This document shows positions 60,792-64,000 of a stretch of 64,000 nucleotides of DNA, one piece after another. Source of the DNA: Luscinia megarhynchos. Its lineage: Eukaryota; Chordata; Aves; Passeriformes; Turdidae. Each line of letters starts with the position of its first letter. The stretch's first letter is position 1. A program made the position numbers and the translations under genes. The stretch is from positions 12,812,906 through 12,876,905 of the forward strand of contig JAPFBE010000002.1 of assembly GCA_034336665.1 (NCBI GenBank), given 5' to 3'. The notes under the pieces were generated by a model. That model searched no databases. It had not been told where the DNA came from and worked only from the letters and a program-made list of their open reading frames with translations.

Positions 60792-63093
60792 CTGCTAACA
60801 AAACAAACATCAGAATGGTGTCACACCAATGAACACAGAATATTGATGATACTGAGTAAACTCTTACTATGTTGTGTCTGAGTACAGTTTTACCAATGAA
60901 AAGAAGCTGAGAAGAACACCCAGCCTTTTTTTTTCCCCAAGATGTGAAAGGTTGGCTGATGTATCTTGCAGACCAGAACATAACAGCTTTTCCCACTGTA
61001 GTGCACAAATCTCAAAAATTCCACCATTTTGCATGTCATATCATAAGGAGGGAGGTATAAAGGATTAAACTCCAAACATTTTCTTATAACCACAATAGCC
61101 TGGAGCATCCTGATGAAATTGAACTGTGGGATGCAAGTCACAGGTTTTATTATTATTCATAACAATAATATTGGATGCATTTCTGTAAATGTTTCTGCTT
61201 TAAAAAGATGCCAAAACATCCTTCCCACTCTCCCAAAAGCCTTCAGCACTTACTCAACTGAACTCAAATATCTAAATATAAGTTCACCTATTCATCAGGC
61301 AACATTTCCAAATAACAAAAGAACCTCAAACCAGATGCCATTTTCTTCACCCAAACTACTTATGTAAGTCCTTCTGCCCCCTCGAGGCAGTGATTTTGCT
61401 GATGCTTCTGAATAGGAGCTGCTAATTTGTTGCAAGAAGTTACCTTTTTCTTAGCTGTCAAACACTGGTGCAATACATCATGACCCGGACACAGAAAACC
61501 TGCAAAGCTGCTCTTTGCATTATGATGGAAAACCATAAATTCCTCTGGTTATAAATAAACCTGCTGCTGCTGTATTGCATCAATAGTTTTCTAAAAAGCA
61601 TAAACATAGGCATTAGGTACCTCTCTGCAGACTTGTTTAAAATACTTCCTTTTGTGCCCTTTGACAAAATGTTCCTCTTATTATTTGGGTTCTGACAGTT
61701 ATGTAACATAATAGACAGCATTTACAAATACAGAGAACAGCAACTGAATGGGGGTTTGCCAGGGAAGAGAAAACAGTTAAGAGTACTTAGGGCAATGCTA
61801 CAGATAATTAGAAAAAAAGGAGATGGGAAGAGCAGGAGTTGAAGAAGGAAGGTACTATTGACTGAGGTATGCAGAAAAAGAACACTGAAATGTAATTGCA
61901 TGTGACAGAAAGAAATAGGACCTTACTGCCTGAAGCTGAAAATTAAATAAGGTGGGTATAGAGGATAAGGGAGGTCTAAGCACTAATTTTAATGATTGTG
62001 TGCATCTCTCTCTTCCTGCCTGATTTCACTGAATTAAAAATCAAAGCATAATGCCCAGGGGAAAGAAACAGGACAGCAAACAACAATAACAGTATATATT
62101 TATGAATACTGATAAAATACACCCTTTTCTCATTGCAGCAAAATTATTTATTCTTCCTGCCAAAACCTGCAACAAGGTTCAGAGGGGAAAGTAAGGACAA
62201 AGCCAAAGAAAAGAAAAAAAGAAGAATGGAAACCATAATGGCTATAAGCAAGTGAAGAATAATCACAGGGAAAAAAAAGTGACAAGGAATCCAGAATCTG
62301 TTCCTGCCCACAGGGCAGCAGGTATGGCTGAGCTCTCTGGCACAGTGTAGGGATGAAGGATTAATGCACAGGTATGAACAAAACATTAGCAGTGTTTGTG
62401 GGGTTAGCCCCATCTCTAGTGGCTCCTGGAGTGAAGAAATCAGGTACATTTTCTGAATCTCTAAACCAGTGCTTGCTGTCAATCACTCCCACTTGCCCAA
62501 CATACTTGGGTCTCCCTTCACAAGTGAGAACTAAAGTGCCAATGAAGCAAAGATGATTCTAAAAAAAGGAAGGGCAAGAATGTGCTCCAGGAGTACTAGG
62601 AGTAAAACACAAATTTCTACAATAACTGTAATACTTCAGAAAAGAAACTCCTACGTGAAGACATGTTTCAATAAATTAGGATATCGGTTATATGAGTTGT
62701 CAAGATGCTTTAAGGCATTGAGCTATCCATTAACTTTTTAACTAAAAAACAGAGCTGAGTTCCTTGTGAAAGGTTCTATGTTGTTACAAACCAAGGAAAT
62801 TTCAATTGTCAAGAGAAAGACTTTTTCATTGCATAAAGCACAGCAAAATAAAGTATACATAAATAGTGTGGATTATTCTGAAGAAATCTGAAAGTGAGTG
62901 AAAAGGAACAAATAACTATGTCCTGTGTAAATTGATTTTCAAAGTTTCCCCTTCCTTTTCAACAGAAACATCCCTAACATTTGCAAGAATATAGGACTGT
63001 ATACTTAGGCACATATCACAGTAAGACTCAGGAGATGCTGCATCTGTAGAAAAATTATCTATAATCTGGCAGAAAATGCCAGGTCACCCTTAC
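60792..63093 (-). other. E2F3: E2F3 intron between marked-box and penultimate exons
   Basis: This 2.3-kb AT-rich intron has a GTAAGG donor and a TAGCAG acceptor. Plus-strand purine-rich tracts occur at about 61810-61855 and 62160-62280. Short open frames here have no recognisable product, and no CR1 fragment was recognised. Confidence 0.85.
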
Positions 63094-63203
63094 CTCCACT
63101 GGGTCAGGCACTTCAAGTCTTGTTTCTGGAGGAGCTTTCACAACTATAACAGTTTGGTCTTTAAGGCCACTAATTTTTCGAATATCTTGATACGTCACAT
63201 AAG
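63094..63203 (-). CDS. E2F3: E2F3 marked-box exon
   Basis: This 110-base minus-strand exon has an ATTAG acceptor (AG at 63204-63205) and a GTAAGG donor (GT at 63092-63093). It encodes [20 protein letters not shown] and then [17 protein letters not shown]. This is the near-invariant marked-box core of activator E2Fs, and the final residues (LEVPDPVE) followed by SALIHLSS in the next exon fit E2F3. The first two bases complete an alanine codon opened in an exon outside the window, and the exon ends on a codon boundary, so it joins the 60656-60791 exon in frame. Exons for the winged-helix DNA-binding domain and the leucine-zipper-like dimerisation region must lie beyond 64000. No other coding exon is visible between 63204 and 64000. 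Confidence 0.96.
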
Positions 63204-63614
63204 CTAATGTAATCACTGTTAAGGAATTTTCCATCCCAGGTTACAATACACTCACACTGCTAGAAGAGGCAGAAGTCTTTGAATTATTTTTTCCATTTTC
63301 TCATGCAACACAGCTCGTAGCCCAAGGTTTTCTGCTCTCTACACTGTGTTTGCCACAAAGCCCTATGAGAACTTTCCTTTGATGTAACAGCTGGGGCCAC
63401 TACTCAGTGAACAAAAGGGATTCTCTGCACTGAGTGCTTCTCTACTCCTCTTCATGCAGGAAATGACATAAGGTTCAACAACCTGAAATTGCTCACAGAC
63501 TCCATGAAGCAAAAATTTTTATGCACTTGCCATCAAAATGCAGAGGGCTGAAAAATCACTGAAAGGTGTATAGGAATTTATAGATGCATGCTACAGAAGT
63601 GCATGCACAGTGTC
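63204..63614 (-). other. E2F3: E2F3 intron, unique part
   Basis: This is the intron sequence upstream (in transcript sense) of the marked-box exon, beginning with the ATTAG acceptor. No further exon was found before the CR1 copy at 63615. Confidence 0.75.
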
Positions 63615-63972
63615 ATGGAATCACAGAATGGTTTGGGCTGGAAAGGACCATAAAAGACCATCTGGTTCCAACCCCTCTTGCATGGGCAGGGACAGCTTTC
63701 ACTACCCCAGGCTGCCCATGCAACCTGACCTGGAGCAATTCCAGGGATGGGGCATCCACAGCTTCTCTGGGCAACTTGTCCCAGTGCCCCACCACCCTTA
63801 CCATAAAGAATTTCTGTCTAATGTTTAATCTAAACCCACTTTCTTTCAGTTTAAAGCCGTTTCCCCTTGTTCTGTCACTACATGTCCTTAAAACTCCATC
63901 TCCAGCTCTCCCACAGGCCCCCTTTAGGTACTGAAAGGTGCTATAGGGTCTCCCTGGCATCTTCTCTTCTCC
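63615..63972 (-). mobile_element. CR1 LINE fragment, 3' end, in E2F3 intron
   Basis: This is a 5'-truncated copy of the avian CR1 non-LTR retrotransposon on the minus strand. On the plus strand it starts with the typical reversed 3' end (GGAATCACAGAATGGTTTGG). The minus-strand frame reads SDRTRGNGFKLKESGFRLNI, then RQKFFMVRVVGHWDKLPREA, matching the C-terminal part of the CR1 second open frame. Only about the last 350 bases of the element are present, which is usual for CR1. The copy looks fairly intact and is probably one of the younger ones in the window. Confidence 0.9.
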
Positions 63973-64000
63973 GGGATGACAAAAATCCTAATTTCAGTTT

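Noticed and set aside
63584..63960. Frames of 115-116 codons on both strands at the right edge
   Set aside because: They lie within the CR1 3' end at 63615-63972.

Overview
The window is nuclear DNA from a bird. It is AT-rich and intron-dominated, carries several truncated CR1 LINE retrotransposon copies of avian type, and has spliced vertebrate gene exons. Only two protein-coding genes can be recognised, both on the minus strand. They are the 5' end of CDKAL1 (tRNA methylthiotransferase) and the 3' end of E2F3 (cell-cycle transcription factor). In human the two genes are also neighbours in this order and orientation (from memory), so this is conserved vertebrate synteny. No bacterial, viral or RNA-gene content was recognised. 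The exact bird species cannot be read from the sequence.

Right part (about 57.66-64.0 kb): the last three coding exons of E2F3 (63094-63203, 60656-60791, 59701-59966, in transcript order) and its 3'UTR. All splice sites and reading phases fit together. The exons encode the end of the marked-box region and the pocket-protein (RB) binding motif at the C-terminus. The DNA-binding and dimerisation exons lie beyond position 64000. The 3'UTR has two Pumilio elements and miR-34 and miR-17 seed matches.

Middle (about 53.4-57.66 kb): a short intergenic gap, then a CpG island (about 52985-53560) that is the likely CDKAL1 promoter and first noncoding exon.

Left part (1-53.4 kb): CDKAL1. A strong first donor lies at 53340/53341. 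A candidate 38-base noncoding exon lies at 51634-51671. The ATG exon is 49908-50096 (start codon 50072-50074) and the second coding exon is 46939-47051. Everything from 46938 down to 1 appears to be one large intron. It holds CR1 fragments, microsatellites, a striking 860-bp minisatellite of about 50 copies of a 16/20-base unit (38593-39452) next to a CpG-rich patch, a duplicated cluster of POU octamer motifs near 10.4 kb, and a 230-codon antisense open frame near 44 kb.

I did not find an obvious new biological system. The minisatellite with its CpG-rich flank and the possible antisense exon near 44 kb are the most worthwhile leads.
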